Origin: Planctomycetota bacterium
GTDB lineage: Bacteria; Planctomycetota; Phycisphaerae; SM23-33
DNA length: 5,730 bases
Assembly (NCBI GenBank): GCA_003644335.1
Contig: QNCB01000098.1
Span: 1-5,730, forward strand
Direction: 5' to 3'
Shown: in pieces, positions 5,133 through 5,730 of the stretch
Position numbering within the stretch: the stretch's first letter is position 1
How the letters are laid out: each line of letters opens with the position of its first letter
Notes under the pieces: generated by a model
Database searches by the model: none
Told to the model about the DNA's origin: nothing
Seen by the model: the letters and a program-made list of their open reading frames with translations, nothing else
Program-made: the position numbers and the translations under genes

Positions 5133-5730
5133 ATGAAAAAGTTTCTCGACATGATATTCAAGCCTACCAATCGGCGAGTGCGGATACTCGTCGGGGCTGT
5201 GCTGGTGGGATTGGGGTTTGTGCAGATTACCCAGTCGCTCGCGACGCGCGAGCAGGCGGTGAAGAAGCTCGTTACGTTGGACGACACCGTCTTGCTGACC
5301 GGCGACGCTGCCCGGCTTGAGAAAATCCGCAACCTCGCCGAGACCGACCACCTGGCCCTGCTGAAAATGGGCCTGGCCCAGTTCCAACAGCGGGGCATAC
5401 CCAGCTATACCTGCACCTTTGTCAAGCGCGAACGCATCCGCGGCAAGCTGGGCAAGGAGCAGCACATCGACGTGAAGTTCCGCGAAAAGCCCTTCAGCGT
5501 TGCGATGAAGTGGACGAAGAACCCGCCCCTGGGCGACGCGCTGGTGTTCGTGGACGGCAAGTTCAAAAATTCCGACGGCCGCAGTCAAATGGTCGTTCGC
5601 CCGGCTGCGAAGCTCCTGCAGAAACTCACAGGAGGCTCGGTGCTTCGCCTGCCCGACGGACGTGATGCTCTGAAGAGTACGCTGCGGCCTTGCACTTATT
5701 TTGGGTTCCAAAACGGGCTGAAAAGCCTCA
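5133..5730 (+). CDS. DUF1571 domain protein, N-terminal part (3' end outside window)
   Basis: The frame is open from the ATG at 5133 through the right edge (199 codons). GAGGA at 5120-5124, eight bases upstream, supports this start over the next ATG at 5151. The basic N-terminus (MKKFLDMIFKPTNRRVR) precedes a hydrophobic segment at about 18-33. A Ser-Leu-Ala at 35-37 could be a signal peptidase I site, otherwise the segment is a membrane anchor, so the protein is probably exported. Residues 92-127 carry the core features of the DUF1571 family: YTCTFVKRERIRGKLG, then KFREKPFSVAMKW. The family is common in planctomycetes, and its fold is thought to resemble lipoprotein carriers of the LolA/LolB type, but its function is not established. 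The gene is divergent from the B12-fold gene and has its own candidate promoter. The missing end is probably 50-120 residues, judged from typical family length. Confidence 0.8.
   Translation, partial: MKKFLDMIFKPTNRRVRILVGAVLVGLGFVQITQSLATREQAVKKLVTLDDTVLLTGDAARLEKIRNLAETDHLALLKMGLAQFQQRGIPSYTCTFVKRERIRGKLGKEQHIDVKFREKPFSVAMKWTKNPPLGDALVFVDGKFKNSDGRSQMVVRPAAKLLQKLTGGSVLRLPDGRDALKSTLRPCTYFGFQNGLKSL

Noticed and set aside
5052..5711. 219-codon minus-strand frame over the DUF1571 gene
   Set aside because: The plus-strand frame has a ribosome site, an exported N-terminus and DUF1571 core motifs. The antisense protein is His/Leu/Ala-rich without a domain, as expected for a shadow.

Overview
The window looks like chromosomal DNA from a Gram-negative, LPS-making member of the Planctomycetota, possibly Phycisphaerae or Sedimentisphaerales. 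That placement is an inference. It rests on a DUF1571-type protein (a family seen mostly in planctomycetes), an lpxK gene, sigma70-like promoters with a TAGGAT-type -10, moderate-to-high GC in the genes, and intergenic regions rich in palindromic repeats. No rRNA, tRNA, CRISPR array or intact insertion sequence is visible.

Layout from left to right: the C-terminal three quarters of an MFS transporter (+, open at the left edge); a 379-base intergenic stretch with a short degenerate repeat and a good promoter; isocitrate dehydrogenase icd (+); a pair of inverted REP-like palindromes; lpxK, the lipid A 4'-kinase (+); a long hairpin with a T-rich tail between convergent genes; a B12-binding-fold protein on the minus strand that lacks the usual cobalt-ligating histidine; a roughly 490-base divergent intergenic region holding a 102-bp MITE-like element with perfect 25-bp inverted arms and an A-tract promoter; and the first 199 codons of a DUF1571 protein (+, open at the right edge).

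The genes do not form one obvious pathway. icd (TCA cycle) and lpxK (lipid A) are housekeeping genes on the same strand. They may share the promoter before icd, with the REP pair lying between them. The B12-fold gene and the DUF1571 gene are divergent and share a regulatory region.

The points most worth a second look are the three different palindromic elements, one in each of three intergenic regions, and the B12-binding-fold protein. That protein keeps the cap-domain Glu-His and the SxL and GG motifs but has Ser where the family has its cobalt-ligating His, and it carries a very basic then acidic C-terminal tail. I saw no clear sign of a new multi-gene system such as defence or biosynthesis.
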